Source: Neoroseomonas marina (GTDB lineage: Bacteria > Pseudomonadota > Alphaproteobacteria > Acetobacterales > Acetobacteraceae). Taken from it: a stretch of DNA of 64,000 bases. The notes under the pieces are model-generated. The model did no database searches, was not told the DNA's origin, and saw only the letters and a program-made list of their open reading frames with translations. Numbering within the stretch: the first letter of the stretch is position 1; each line of letters begins with the position of its first letter. The stretch is taken from positions 806,001 through 870,000 of the forward strand of contig NZ_JABBKX010000001.1 of the NCBI RefSeq assembly GCF_012927745.1. The letters run 5' to 3'. This document shows, piece by piece, positions 34,790-44,156 of this stretch. Made by a program: the position numbers and the translations under genes.

Positions 34790-35881
34790 ATGTTCGACGC
34801 GCCGTCGTCGCCACCGCCCCCGCCGGTTCGCCGGCGGCTGCGATGGCGATTCGTCGCGCTCGCCCTCCTCCTGGTCCTGCTTGCCGGCGGATCGGCCGGC
34901 GCGCTGATCGCCTGGCGCGCCTGGACGTCGCCGGGGCCGCTCGCCGAACCCGCTCAGATCGTCGTGCCGCGCGGCGGCATGGAACGCATCGCCGCGACGC
35001 TCGCCGAGCGCGGCGTGATCCGCGATGCGCGCGCCTTCGCCGCGGCCGCCTGGCTGACACGCGGCGACGGCCCCCTGCGCGCGGCCGAATTCATCTTCCC
35101 CGCCGCCGCGCCGCTGCGCGAGGTGCTGCGGATCCTGCGGCAGGAACGCCCGGTCCAGCGTCGCTTCACCATTCCCGAAGGGCTGACGGCGCATCAGATC
35201 CGGGCGCTGCTGGAACGCACCGAGAGCCTCACCGGCGACATCCCCGACTTCAACGAAGGCGAGTTGCTGCCGGAAACCTACGCCTATGAATGGGGCGAGA
35301 CGCGGGGCGCGATCGTCCGCCGCGCCGACACCGCGATGGAACGGGCCCTCGCGGAGGCCTGGGCCGGCCGCGCCCCGGACCTGCCCCTGGCCAATGCACG
35401 GGAAGCGCTGGTGCTCGCCTCGATCGTCGAGCGCGAGACCGGCAAGCCCGAGGAACGCGCCCGCGTCGCCGGCGTCTTCATCAACCGGCTGCGCCGCGGC
35501 ATGCCGCTGCAATCCGACCCGACCGTCGCCTATGCCGCGACGGGCGGGGCGCCCATGGACCGGCCGATCAGCCGTGCCGACCTCGATCGCGACAACCCCT
35601 TCAACACCTATCGCAACCGGGGCCTGCCGCCGGCGCCGATCGCCAGTCCGGGGCGCGCCTCCATCGCCGCGGTGGTGCGTCCGGAGGCGACGGAATTCCT
35701 CTACTTCGTGGCCGACGGGACCGGCGGCCACGCCTTCGCCCGCACGCTCGAGGAGCACAACCGCAACGTCGCCCGCTGGCGGGAGATCGAGCGCGGCGGT
35801 TCGGGCGGCGCTAGCGCGCCGGCGCCGCCTCCCGCGCCGGCAGCACGCTCTCCGTCCGGCCCATCAAACGGTAGGCGATAA
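34790..35881 (+). CDS. mltG: Endolytic murein transglycosylase MltG
   Basis: A 363-residue inner-membrane-anchored lytic transglycosylase that ends nascent glycan strands. A Pro-rich cytoplasmic start and one TM helix (residues about 20-45) precede a LysM-like region (IVVPRGGMERIAATLAERG) and the YceG catalytic domain with FTIPEGLTAHQIRALL, LLPETYAYEWGE and the catalytic Glu in LASIVERETG; NPFNTYRNRGLPPAPI follows. The Ser/Pro/Gly-rich C-terminal tail runs 71 bases into the oppositely oriented YdcF/ElyC gene. Third gene of acpP-fabF-mltG. Confidence 0.95.
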   Translation: MFDAPSSPPPPPVRRRLRWRFVALALLLVLLAGGSAGALIAWRAWTSPGPLAEPAQIVVPRGGMERIAATLAERGVIRDARAFAAAAWLTRGDGPLRAAEFIFPAAAPLREVLRILRQERPVQRRFTIPEGLTAHQIRALLERTESLTGDIPDFNEGELLPETYAYEWGETRGAIVRRADTAMERALAEAWAGRAPDLPLANAREALVLASIVERETGKPEERARVAGVFINRLRRGMPLQSDPTVAYAATGGAPMDRPISRADLDRDNPFNTYRNRGLPPAPIASPGRASIAAVVRPEATEFLYFVADGTGGHAFARTLEEHNRNVARWREIERGGSGGASAPAPPPAPAARSPSGPSNGRR

Positions 35882-36629
35882 GCCCGAGCCATTCGCGGAA
35901 GGCCCATTCGAACTGGCCGAGCCGCTCGGGGAAGGGCGCATCGTACCAGACCTGCCAGGAATGCCCGGTCCGGTAGTTCACCGGCCAGGGCACGATGTCC
36001 TTCCATCCCGCCTGGCGGAACACGCCCATCGAGCGCGGCATGTGCGAGGCCGATGTGACGAGCAGCCAGGTCTCGCCAGGCCGGGGCTGCACGAGGCGGA
36101 AGGTGTTCACCGCGTTCTCGTGCGTGTTGCGGGCCGCGTCCTCGTAGATGACGCGGGAGGCCGGGATGCCCATGGCGGTCCAGAGCTGGCGCGCGACATC
36201 GGCCTCGGTCACCTGGCCATGCACGAAGGACCCCTGCCCGCCGGTGAAGACGATGCGCGCATTGGGATAGCGGTTGGCGAGGATCACGCCCTCGGTCATG
36301 CGCTCCGCCGCGCCGTTCAGCGAGGGAATGCCGCGGTCCTGGGTGATGTTCTGCTCGACCGCGCCACCGAGGACGATGATGCCGTCGACATGCGCCGGTG
36401 CGACGGCGGGGCGCGGGAAGCGGTCCTCGAGCGGCAGCAGCATCCACTGGTTCACCGGTGTGACGACCAGCATCAGGAAGAAGCCGAGCGAGGCGAGCAC
36501 CAGCCAGCGCCCCGAGCGCCGCCCACGCCAGAGCATGAACAGCCCGACGAATCCGACGATCAGCGCGAAATGCCCCGGCCGCGCGGGGAACCAGAGGATC
36601 TTGGACAGGGCGAAGAGAATGTCGGTCAT
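35811..36629 (-). CDS. YdcF/ElyC-family envelope protein (DUF218)
   Basis: A 272-residue protein with two N-terminal membrane helices (residues about 20-60) and a DUF218 domain: VDGIIVLGGAVEQN, VILANRYPNARIVFTGGQGS, EDAARNTHENAVNTFRLV and LLVTSASHMPRSMGVFR. Family members such as ElyC and SanA affect envelope integrity and peptidoglycan assembly. The last 71 bases overlap the end of mltG on the other strand. ATG chosen gives a standard first helix. Confidence 0.88.
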   Translation of the reverse strand: MTDILFALSKILWFPARPGHFALIVGFVGLFMLWRGRRSGRWLVLASLGFFLMLVVTPVNQWMLLPLEDRFPRPAVAPAHVDGIIVLGGAVEQNITQDRGIPSLNGAAERMTEGVILANRYPNARIVFTGGQGSFVHGQVTEADVARQLWTAMGIPASRVIYEDAARNTHENAVNTFRLVQPRPGETWLLVTSASHMPRSMGVFRQAGWKDIVPWPVNYRTGHSWQVWYDAPFPERLGQFEWAFREWLGLIAYRLMGRTESVLPAREAAPAR

Positions 36630-36677
36630 GTCGGTGCGGTCGCCTGCGCAAAGGCTGGCGCCACCCTGCCGGGCGAA

Positions 36678-37343
36678 TCAGGCGGCACCGAGGCGCGGCC
36701 CCGCGGCGTGCTGCGCGTTCCAGCGCGCCACCGCGTCGCGATACAGCGCCACGTCGCGCGCATAGCGCCGCCCGACCAGTTGCCGGGCGCGATCCGTGAC
36801 CTCGACCGGGATGGCGATGGACGCATTGGCCCGCGGCAATTCCCCCGCCGCGACGCCGAGCCGCGTGCAGACCACGCGCCACGACGCAGCGATATCGGTG
36901 TAGGGCGCGAGCACGGTGACCATCGGCCGGCCCGTGTCCGGATCGCAGACCAGATCGGCCTGGAGGGCGAAATGCTCGGACGCCGGTTCGACGAAATCCT
37001 CGAAGCTGCGATGCGAGCGCAGCCAGCGCTCGAGGTTGCCCGGATGCTCGAAGCTCTGGATCCACTTGTAGTAGGAGACCAAGCGTTCGAGCGGGTCGCG
37101 CAGGATCGCGTAGGAGAAGACCTGGCGGAAGCGCTCCTTGCCCACCTGCTCCGCGATGTGCGCGGCGGAGGAGTGCTTCCCGATCGACAGCACGTCGTCG
37201 TACCAGTTGTCGAGGCTGCGCCGCCACGCCGCCAGTACCACGTCGCCGAAGCGCAGATGCGGCTTGTAGGCCTGCTCCACCGCCGTACCGCCGGTCTTGG
37301 GCACATGGACGAAGCAGAAGTTGCGGGACGGGGACCAGATCAT
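36678..37343 (-). CDS. Sulfotransferase family 2 protein, paralogue B
   Basis: A 221-residue cytosolic sulfotransferase-like protein. The 5'-phosphosulfate loop of PAPS binding is FCFVHVPKTGGTAVEQAY near residue 10, and the 3'-phosphate motif is AILRDPLERLVSYYKW near 85. It is clearly paralogous to the gene just upstream (shared SPSR-FCFVHV-KTGGT, RFGDV, RDP-ER-VSYY). Its ATG overlaps the stop of that gene by one base (TGATG). Likely acceptor: a surface glycan or lipid, from the FkbM neighbour; unproven. Confidence 0.85.
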   Translation of the reverse strand: MIWSPSRNFCFVHVPKTGGTAVEQAYKPHLRFGDVVLAAWRRSLDNWYDDVLSIGKHSSAAHIAEQVGKERFRQVFSYAILRDPLERLVSYYKWIQSFEHPGNLERWLRSHRSFEDFVEPASEHFALQADLVCDPDTGRPMVTVLAPYTDIAASWRVVCTRLGVAAGELPRANASIAIPVEVTDRARQLVGRRYARDVALYRDAVARWNAQHAAGPRLGAA

Positions 37344-38002
37344 CAGGCGGCCTGCTGCCCGCCGGCGGTCAGCGGCGCGAAGACGTTCTCCGCATGGGCG
37401 ACCAGGGCGACGTCGCGGGCGTAGACCTCCCGCAGCATGGCGCGCGCGGCCTCCGGCACCTCGACGGCGATCTTGGGCGAGGAGGCGTTCACATGCGGCA
37501 GCGGCGCCTCGATGCCGAGCCGCGTAGCGACGCCGGCCCAGCCTTCGGAGAGGCGGCGGAAGGGGATGAGGTGCTTCACGATCACGTCGTTGGTCTTCGG
37601 GTCCGTCACCATGTCGACCTGGTGCAGGAGGAAGCGACACACCTTTTCGGCAAAAGCACTGAAATCCTTCACCTCGCCGAGCTCGCGCTCGCGTTGCCCC
37701 GCATGGGGCGTGGAATGGATCCAGCGATAGTAGGAGACGATGCGCTCGACCGGGTCCCGCACCACGGCGATGGACAGCATCCGTTCCCAGGCCATCCGCC
37801 CCGCCAGCAGCCGGATGCGCCGCGCCGGCGTGTGCTTGCCGACCGACAGGTGCCGCCCGTACCAGGTGTCCATGCCTTCCGGCAGCGCGGCGAGGATCAC
37901 GTCCCCGAAACGGATATGCGGGATGTAGGCGGCCTCGATCGACGTCCCGCCGGTCTTGGAGACGTGGACGAAGCAGAAGCCCCGGCTGGGCGAGAAGATC
38001 AT
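37343..38002 (-). CDS. Sulfotransferase family 2 protein, paralogue A
   Basis: A 219-residue sulfotransferase-like protein with the PAPS 5'-loop FCFVHVSKTGGTSIEAAY and the 3'-phosphate motif AVVRDPVERIVSYYRWIH. Arranged head-to-tail with paralogue B, a local duplication that has diverged. Both are shorter than many sulfotransferases but contain both nucleotide-binding motifs. An FkbM methyltransferase gene lies upstream in the same direction, 101 bases away. Confidence 0.85.
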   Translation of the reverse strand: MIFSPSRGFCFVHVSKTGGTSIEAAYIPHIRFGDVILAALPEGMDTWYGRHLSVGKHTPARRIRLLAGRMAWERMLSIAVVRDPVERIVSYYRWIHSTPHAGQRERELGEVKDFSAFAEKVCRFLLHQVDMVTDPKTNDVIVKHLIPFRRLSEGWAGVATRLGIEAPLPHVNASSPKIAVEVPEAARAMLREVYARDVALVAHAENVFAPLTAGGQQAA

Positions 38003-38103
38003 CGCGGCATGGTCCCGTTTCCCGTCCCGCCATGCCGGGAGGGCGGGGAGGTGTCACCGATACCGCAGGGCCCGGCGCCCCGGCAACTTGCGCGCGCCGC
38101 CCG

Positions 38104-39276
38104 TCAGGCCGGGTCGAGGCGGGAGAGGTAGAGCAGCGTGTCCTCGGCCCGGCCGAGGACCTCCTCGGCCGTCACCGGGTGGGCCTGGGCGTCGAAGCCG
38201 ACCTCGCGCAGGGCGAAGCGGGCGGCGATGGCGGCGAGCGTCTCGGCCGGCGTGCGGCAGCGCCCCGGGTTGAACTCCATGACGATGCGGATGTCCGGGC
38301 TGCGGTCGATCAGCCGCTGCATCCCCCGCCAGGCGAGTTCCTCCGCCCCCTCCACGTCGATCTTCACGAAGCCGACCGGGCCTTCGATGGCCTCGTCCAG
38401 CGCGACGACCGGGACGGGGGTCAGCACCGCCTCGGGCTCGGCCTCCTCCCCGGGCATCAGCAGCCGGCCGTTCTTCGGCTCCCGCTCGGTCGCGGCGAAG
38501 GTCATGGGCGGGCCGGAGGCCTCGGCCACCGCGACGCCGTGGCGGCGCACCGTGTGCCAGAAGCCGTTCAGCGCGAAGGTGCGCTCCATCAGGTCCAGCA
38601 GCCGCGGATTGGGCTCGAAGGCATGGACGCCGCCCTCGGGCCCGACCAGGTCGGCCATCAGCACGCTGTAGTAGCCATGGTTCGCGCCGACATCGAGCGC
38701 GACCTCGCCCGGCTTCACGTTCCGCCAGATGAACTCGGTCAGCCAGTATTCCCAGAAGCCCTCGAACATCAGGTGCGGCGCGAAGCCGATGTCGCGGCGG
38801 TCCACATACATCTTGTAGCGGCCGAGGATGCGGCAGAGCGCCGTCGTCTCATCGACGGGCACGACCATGCAGCGCGCGCGCATCGCCGCCTCGGCCTCGA
38901 CGCGCCCAAGCGCGCGCAGGTCGGCGGTGGTGACATAGGGCATGCGGTCATGGGCGCCGGCGGGCGCCGGCCCGCGGGCGGCGATCGCGGCCTCGATCCG
39001 GTCGAGCCGTTCGGCCAGCCCGCCGAGCGCCGCGAGGCGTTCCTCCGCCGCGTTCAGCCGTTCCTCGACCTGCCCGATGCGGCCGCCGAACTTCGCGAGC
39101 CTGTCCTCGAACACCGGCACGGGATCCTCCCGCGCCTCGAGCGCCACCAGCGACCCGGCGATGCCGTCCAGCCTTTCGTAGAGCGCGCCAAGGTCCCGCC
39201 CGACCAGCTCGATCCGCCCCAGGATCGCCCGCCGCGCGGTGATCCGGTCGATCAGCGACCCCGCTTCGTCCTGCAT
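38104..39276 (-). CDS. FkbM-family methyltransferase with N-terminal coiled coil
   Basis: A 390-residue protein. Residues about 20-110 are charged and heptad-like (LDGIAGSLVALEAREDP, then repeated LAERLDRIEAAI), predicting a coiled coil. The C-terminal domain is an FkbM SAM methyltransferase: VALDVGANHGYYSVLMADL (SAM loop), GVHAFEPNPRLLDLM and VGFVKIDVEGAEELAWRGM, all diagnostic. FkbM proteins often O-methylate sugars. The neighbouring sulfotransferases suggest a glycan-decorating unit. ATG at 39276 preferred over a GTG at 39309. Confidence 0.87.
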   Translation of the reverse strand: MQDEAGSLIDRITARRAILGRIELVGRDLGALYERLDGIAGSLVALEAREDPVPVFEDRLAKFGGRIGQVEERLNAAEERLAALGGLAERLDRIEAAIAARGPAPAGAHDRMPYVTTADLRALGRVEAEAAMRARCMVVPVDETTALCRILGRYKMYVDRRDIGFAPHLMFEGFWEYWLTEFIWRNVKPGEVALDVGANHGYYSVLMADLVGPEGGVHAFEPNPRLLDLMERTFALNGFWHTVRRHGVAVAEASGPPMTFAATEREPKNGRLLMPGEEAEPEAVLTPVPVVALDEAIEGPVGFVKIDVEGAEELAWRGMQRLIDRSPDIRIVMEFNPGRCRTPAETLAAIAARFALREVGFDAQAHPVTAEEVLGRAEDTLLYLSRLDPA

Positions 39277-39353
39277 GCCACCGCACCCCGTCCCCGGCCG
39301 ATGCGGCACTTTCTGCCGGGTGGTGTTGCGGGAGGGTTAACCCCGGCCGGGGC

Positions 39354-40715
39354 TTAGTCCCGCTCGCCCTCGGCGTAGGGGTTCTTCGTGCCGCGCAGCT
39401 GCAGCCGGACCGGCACGCCGGGCATGCCGAAGGCCTCGCGGAAGGCGTTGACCAGGTAGCGGCGGTAATCCTCGGGCAGTTCCTCGGCGCGGGTGCCGAA
39501 GACCGCGATGGTCGGCGGCCGCGCCTTGGGCATGGTCGCGTAGCGCAGCTTCACGCGCCGCCCGTCCACCGCCGGCGGCGGATGCCGCGTCAGCGCGGAT
39601 TCGAACCAGCGGTTCAGCTCGCCGGTCCCGATGCGCCGGTTCCACAACGCATAGGCGGCGCGCACGGCCGGCATCAGCTTGTCCACGCCACGGCCGGTCT
39701 TGGCCGAGAGCGGCACCACCGAGATCCCCTTCAGCTGCGCGAGCGAGGCGGTGAGCACGTCGTCCAGCCGATTGCGCGTCGCCGCGCGGTCCTCGACCGC
39801 ATCCCACTTGTTGAAGGCGATGACGACGCCGCGGCCCTCGCGCTCGGCGAGGCGCGCGATGCGCAGGTCCTGCTCGTCCATGCCGAGCAGCGCGTCGACC
39901 ACGAGGATGACGACCTCGGCTTCCTTCAGCGCGCCGAGAGTCGCGGCGACCGACATCTGTTCCAGCCGCTCGGCGATGCGGGCCTTCTTGCGCATGCCGG
40001 CGGTGTCCACCAGGCGCACGCGCCCGCCGGTCGCGTCCCGCCACTGCACCGCGACGGCATCGCGCGTCAGGCCCGGCTCGGGGCCGGTGATCATCCGCTC
40101 CTCGCCGATCAGGGCGTTGAGCAGGGTCGACTTGCCGGCATTGGGGCGGCCGACGATGGCCAGGCGCAGCGGGCGCTCGGGGTCGTCGACGGCGAGGTCC
40201 TCGTCCTCCTCCTCCGGCGGTTCGCCCAGCGCCTCGGACACCGCCTCGTGCAGCGCGCCGACGCCTTCGTTGTGCTCGGCGCTGACGGCGATCGGGTCGC
40301 CCAGGCCGAGCTCATAGGCCTCCATCGCCGCGACCGCGCCGCCGCGGCCCTCGGCCTTGTTGGAAACCAGCAGCACCGGCAGGGAGGACCGCCGCAGCCA
40401 GGCGGCGAAGGCGCGGTCGGACGGGGTCAGCCCGGCCCGCGCATCGACCACGAACAGCACCAGGTCGGCGGCACGCAGCGCCATCTCGGAACTCTGCCGC
40501 ATGCGGCCGGCGACGGTGTCCGGCGGCGCTTCCTCGAGCCCGGCGGTGTCGACCAGCGTGACGTCATGCCCGCCGATCCGCGCTTCCGCTTCCTTGCGGT
40601 CGCGCGTCACGCCGGGGGTGTCGTCCACGATGGCGATCTTCCGCTGCGCCAGGCGGTTGAACAGCGTGGATTTCCCGACGTTCGGCCGGCCGAGGATGAC
40701 GACGGTGGGGCGCAT
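39354..40715 (-). CDS. der: Ribosome-associated GTPase Der (EngA)
   Basis: A 453-residue protein with two tandem GTPase domains: P-loops GRPNVGKST (residue about 8) and GRPNAGKST (about 185), switch motifs [16 protein letters not shown] and [11 protein letters not shown], NKxD-type VSNKAEG and FNKWDAV, and a C-terminal KH-like domain. It assists 50S subunit maturation. Starts 15 bases after the bamB stop; the bamB-der pair is widely conserved. Confidence 0.97.
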   Translation of the reverse strand: MRPTVVILGRPNVGKSTLFNRLAQRKIAIVDDTPGVTRDRKEAEARIGGHDVTLVDTAGLEEAPPDTVAGRMRQSSEMALRAADLVLFVVDARAGLTPSDRAFAAWLRRSSLPVLLVSNKAEGRGGAVAAMEAYELGLGDPIAVSAEHNEGVGALHEAVSEALGEPPEEEDEDLAVDDPERPLRLAIVGRPNAGKSTLLNALIGEERMITGPEPGLTRDAVAVQWRDATGGRVRLVDTAGMRKKARIAERLEQMSVAATLGALKEAEVVILVVDALLGMDEQDLRIARLAEREGRGVVIAFNKWDAVEDRAATRNRLDDVLTASLAQLKGISVVPLSAKTGRGVDKLMPAVRAAYALWNRRIGTGELNRWFESALTRHPPPAVDGRRVKLRYATMPKARPPTIAVFGTRAEELPEDYRRYLVNAFREAFGMPGVPVRLQLRGTKNPYAEGERD

Positions 40716-40730
40716 GGCGGGCTCCGGCGG

Positions 40731-42068
40731 TCAGCCGCCGGAGAAGGCGACGAGATCCGCGGCGTCGGTCGCCACGATCAGTGTGTTGCCGACGACGATC
40801 GGCTGCAGCGTCACCCCGCCGGACAGGGAAGTGCGGCCCTGGACGGTGCCGGTCGCGGGGTCGATGGACACGATCTCCTCCCGGCCCGTGCCGACCAGCA
40901 GGCGTCCGCCGGCCAGGACGGGCGAGGACAGCTGGATGCGGTCCGGCCGCCGGTTGCCGCGCGGCTCGGGCCGCAGGGAGGTCACCCAGCGCACCTGGCC
41001 GCTGTCCCGCCCGATCGCCGCGACCTGACCGACATCGTTGGTGAGGAAGACCCACTCCCCGGCGATCCAGGGCGATTCCGTGCCGCCCGATTCCTGCTCC
41101 CACAGGCGGCGGCCCGACCGCAGGTCGACGCAGACGGTCAGCCCGCCGACGCCGACGGCGATCACCCGCCCGCCGCTGATCACGGGGGAGGCACGCACGC
41201 CCGCGATATCGGACAGCGCCCCGGTCCCGGCGGCCGCGAGGCTCTCGGTCCACAGCACGCGCCCGTCCGTCACGCGCATCGCAAACAGCTCGCCCGAGGG
41301 GAAGCCCGCCACCACCGTCTCGCCCTCGATCGCTGGCGTGCCGAGGCCGAGGGGAATGGTCGTCGTGGCCGACGCCCGGTGCGACCAGATCCGCTTGCCG
41401 TCATCGGCCGCGAGGCAGACGAGTTGGCTGGCCACGGTCGGCACATAGACGCGGCCGTCAGCGATGGACGGCGCGCCGCGCGCCGGTGCCGGCAGGTCGA
41501 CCCGCCAGCGCACCGCCCCGTCCGCGATATTGAGCGCGATGAGTTCCGCGAGGCCGGTGGCGACGTAGAGCGTCTCCCCCGCCGCCGCCGCGCCGGCGCC
41601 GAGCGGCGGGCTGCTCTCGTTCTCCCGGCCGATGTCGCGGCGCCAGCGGCGACCGCCGTTCGTCGCGTCGATCGCCGTCATGTCGCCCGACGCATCGGCG
41701 GCGAACACCATGCCCCCGCTCGCGACAGGGCCCGTGACGATCCGCCGGCGATAGGCCGATCCGGTGCCGAAGCTGCTTCGCCACGCCTGGGACAGGGAGG
41801 GGCCGAAGGCCGGATGCCCCCCGGAATGCGCGGCGTCGCCGCCGATCTGGGGCCAGTCGGCCCGCGGGGCCGAGGGGGGCAGCGTGACCGCCGTGCCTTG
41901 CGCCGCGTCGTCGGCCGAAAGCCGGCGCTCGGGCACGTCGACGACCGAGCGGCGCTCGCCGTCGAAGCGCTGGCGCTTTTCGCCGAGGATGTCGTCGATC
42001 GTCTCGCAGCCCGCGAGGAGCGCGGCGCCGCCGAGCAGCGCGCCGCGGCGCGTCAGGACCCGCCGCAT
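40731..42068 (-). CDS. bamB: Outer membrane assembly lipoprotein BamB
   Basis: A 445-residue lipoprotein: MRRVLTRRGALLGGAALLAGCET with lipobox LAGC. The mature protein is a PQQ-like eight-bladed beta-propeller, seen as repeated blades such as VFAADASGDMTAIDATNG, LYVATGLAELIALNIADG and VYVPTVASQLVCLAADDG. In the BAM complex it helps insert beta-barrel proteins. Its ATG overlaps the upstream YfgM-like gene stop (TGATG). Works with surA, lptD and others in this window's envelope genes. Confidence 0.93.
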   Translation of the reverse strand: MRRVLTRRGALLGGAALLAGCETIDDILGEKRQRFDGERRSVVDVPERRLSADDAAQGTAVTLPPSAPRADWPQIGGDAAHSGGHPAFGPSLSQAWRSSFGTGSAYRRRIVTGPVASGGMVFAADASGDMTAIDATNGGRRWRRDIGRENESSPPLGAGAAAAGETLYVATGLAELIALNIADGAVRWRVDLPAPARGAPSIADGRVYVPTVASQLVCLAADDGKRIWSHRASATTTIPLGLGTPAIEGETVVAGFPSGELFAMRVTDGRVLWTESLAAAGTGALSDIAGVRASPVISGGRVIAVGVGGLTVCVDLRSGRRLWEQESGGTESPWIAGEWVFLTNDVGQVAAIGRDSGQVRWVTSLRPEPRGNRRPDRIQLSSPVLAGGRLLVGTGREEIVSIDPATGTVQGRTSLSGGVTLQPIVVGNTLIVATDAADLVAFSGG

Positions 42069-42727
42069 CAGCCCGCGATCCCCGAAGCGATCCGCCCCGC
42101 ACGGTCGCGGATGCTGCGTGGCGCGGTGACGTCGGCGGCCAGGGCCTCGAGCGCGCGGCGCGCCTCGTCCCGCTGGCCGGACTTCAGCGCAACCAAGGCC
42201 GAGAGTTCGCGCGCGGAGGCGCTCCAGGGCTGGCCCGGGCGCGTCAGCGGCGCGATGCGGGCGGCGAGCACCGACGGCTCGGCAGTGTCCATCGACCGCA
42301 GAACCCACATCAGCGTCGCGTACTCCCGGTAGATCGGATCGGCCTCGCCGTCATTGGCAACCCGATCATAGAGCGTGAGGGCGGCCGGCATGTCGCCGGT
42401 CTCGGCCTTCAGCGCGGCAGCGCGCAGCAGCGCGATGGTGCGGTAGCCGGCGGGACTGTTCGCGGCCAGGCTCTCGAAGCGGCCGGCGATCGCGGCCAGG
42501 TCCGCGCCCTCGGCCTCGGCCGCGCGGTGGTCGGCCATGAAGGCGACCGAGGCCGTGGCCCGTTCCCGGTTCTGGTACCATTGCCAGCCCTGCCAGCCGC
42601 CCACGCCGGCCACGACCAGCACGAGCAGGCCGGCGATCGGCGTACCGAAGCGCTGCCACATCTGCTTGGCGCGTTCGGCGCGGAGATCCTCCTCCACCTC
42701 GTCGAAGATGTCGGGCAAGTGCATCAT
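42068..42727 (-). CDS. YfgM-like tetratricopeptide protein
   Basis: A 219-residue bitopic protein: a cytosolic N-terminus (DIFDEVEEDLRAERAKQMWQR), one TM helix (residues about 28-45) and a periplasmic helical region with TPR-like repeats. The domain (TPR_21) and position directly upstream of bamB match YfgM, which links SecYEG with periplasmic chaperones. Two adjacent ATGs (42727 and 42724) could start it. Confidence 0.85.
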   Translation of the reverse strand: MMHLPDIFDEVEEDLRAERAKQMWQRFGTPIAGLLVLVVAGVGGWQGWQWYQNRERATASVAFMADHRAAEAEGADLAAIAGRFESLAANSPAGYRTIALLRAAALKAETGDMPAALTLYDRVANDGEADPIYREYATLMWVLRSMDTAEPSVLAARIAPLTRPGQPWSASARELSALVALKSGQRDEARRALEALAADVTAPRSIRDRAGRIASGIAG

Positions 42728-42823
42728 CCCTGGCTGCGGTCGGGCGGCGCTGCCACCCGAAAGGGGGCGGACCATACAGGCCCGTTGGCGGTGCGTTAAG
42801 CCCGATGGGGTTTTCCTGACGCC

Positions 42824-43372
42824 ATGCGGCGCCTGCCCCCTCTGTTCGCCACGGTCCTGCTGGGCGGCTGCCAGGCCATCGGCGCGCCTGGGGCGCCCCT
42901 TCTGGCCATTCCAGCCGCCGTCGAGGGCCTTTCCCTGCGGGCCTTCGGCCGCACCACGGGGGATTCGATCGTTTCGCTGGTGACCGGCGAGGATTGTTCC
43001 ATCGCGCGGATCGGGCGGGGGGAAGCCTATTGCGGGCGGGACGACGCGCCTGCCCCGCCGCCCATGTGCACCCGGAGCCTCGGCGCGGTCGATTGCTGGA
43101 CCATTCCGCCCGCGGCCTGGCCGGCCTATCGCGGGGTTGCCGACGGCCCGGCGACGCTGAACCCGGCGCAGGAGAACAACCGCATCGGCTGGATCGGCCG
43201 CATCGCCCGCGCCCTGCCCTCCCCGGGACCGCCCGAACCCGCCACCCCGCCGACACCGGCCGCCGCTCCGCCACCCGTCATCCAACCCGGTTCAGGCGTG
43301 CCGGAACCGGTCACCGGGGGCATCGCCGCCGGCGCGGCCGCGCAGATGCTGCAGCCTCCGACCTCACCCTAG
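42824..43372 (+). CDS. Putative lipoprotein, unknown function
   Basis: A 182-residue protein with a lipoprotein signal peptide (MRRLPPLFATVLLGGC-Q). The mature part has a central segment with four cysteines, TGEDCSIARIGRGEAYC followed by MCTRSLGAVDCW, that may form two disulfides, then a Pro/Ala-rich tail. A similar short lipoprotein is found in alphaproteobacteria but I know no function. The last 9 bases overlap the end of the facing SDR gene. Confidence 0.72.
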   Translation: MRRLPPLFATVLLGGCQAIGAPGAPLLAIPAAVEGLSLRAFGRTTGDSIVSLVTGEDCSIARIGRGEAYCGRDDAPAPPPMCTRSLGAVDCWTIPPAAWPAYRGVADGPATLNPAQENNRIGWIGRIARALPSPGPPEPATPPTPAAAPPPVIQPGSGVPEPVTGGIAAGAAAQMLQPPTSP

Positions 43373-44074
43373 GCGGATCGTCTCCCCGTGGCGGGTCTCG
43401 GTCTCGGCGCAGAGATCGGCGATCGCCGGGGCGACCTCGGACGGGCTGCGCGACGTGCCGGGCATCTCGCCGGGGAAGGCATTGGCCCGGAGCTGCGTCG
43501 CCACGGGACCGGGATCGGCGAGGTTCACCCGCAGCGGCGTGGTCGCCACCTCCGCCGCCCAGCAGCGGACCAGATGGTCCATTCCCGCCTTCGCCGCGCC
43601 GTACAGCCCCCAATAGGCGGCCGGTGCGGAGGCGACCGCATCGGTCAGCACCACCGCCCGTCCCGCCGGCGCCGCGCGCAGCGGCGGGTCGCAGGTGCGG
43701 ATCAGCCGCCAGGCGGCCGAGAGGTTCACCGCGAGGGATTCCTCCATGTCGCGCGGCTGGATGTGCGCGACCGGCGTCAGCTTCGACAGCACGCCCGCGG
43801 CGTGGACCAGGATGTCGAGCCGGCCGAAGCGCGCGACGATCGACGGGCCGAGCATGTCCACGTCCTGCGCCCGCTTCTGCAGGTCGAGCGGCAGCAGCGT
43901 CGCGGGCAGGCCGCCCGCCGCGCGGATCGCATCGTCGATCTCCTCGAGGCCGCCCTGGGTCCGTGCGACGAGGATGCACTGCGCCCCGCGGCGGCCGAGT
44001 TCCACGGCCACCGCCGCGCCGATGCCGCGCGAGGCGCCGGTGATGAGGGCCACGCGGCCAGTCAGGTCGGTCAT
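43364..44074 (-). CDS. Short-chain dehydrogenase/reductase
   Basis: A 236-residue classical SDR. Cofactor motif ITGASRGIGAAVAVEL, NAG-type LVHAAGVLS, and the catalytic Tyr-Lys in YGAAKAGMDHL. An oxidoreductase of unknown substrate; position just after purF in the radA-cvpA-purF-SDR order is common in alphaproteobacteria. Confidence 0.93.
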   Translation of the reverse strand: MTDLTGRVALITGASRGIGAAVAVELGRRGAQCILVARTQGGLEEIDDAIRAAGGLPATLLPLDLQKRAQDVDMLGPSIVARFGRLDILVHAAGVLSKLTPVAHIQPRDMEESLAVNLSAAWRLIRTCDPPLRAAPAGRAVVLTDAVASAPAAYWGLYGAAKAGMDHLVRCWAAEVATTPLRVNLADPGPVATQLRANAFPGEMPGTSRSPSEVAPAIADLCAETETRHGETIRLG

Positions 44075-44097
44075 GAAGGATCTCTCGGTGACGTCCG

Positions 44098-44116
44098 GGG
44101 AGGGTGTCGCCCTCCC
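44098..44116 (-). terminator. Hairpin downstream of purF
   Basis: Inverted repeat GGGAGGG-(5)-CCCTCCC about 40 bases after the purF stop and before the SDR start. Possible 3' end of the radA-cvpA-purF transcript or internal attenuator. No U-run. Confidence 0.35.
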
Positions 44117-44156
44117 GCCGCAGGCCGGACGGCCCGCGGGAACTGGGGACCTGGGC

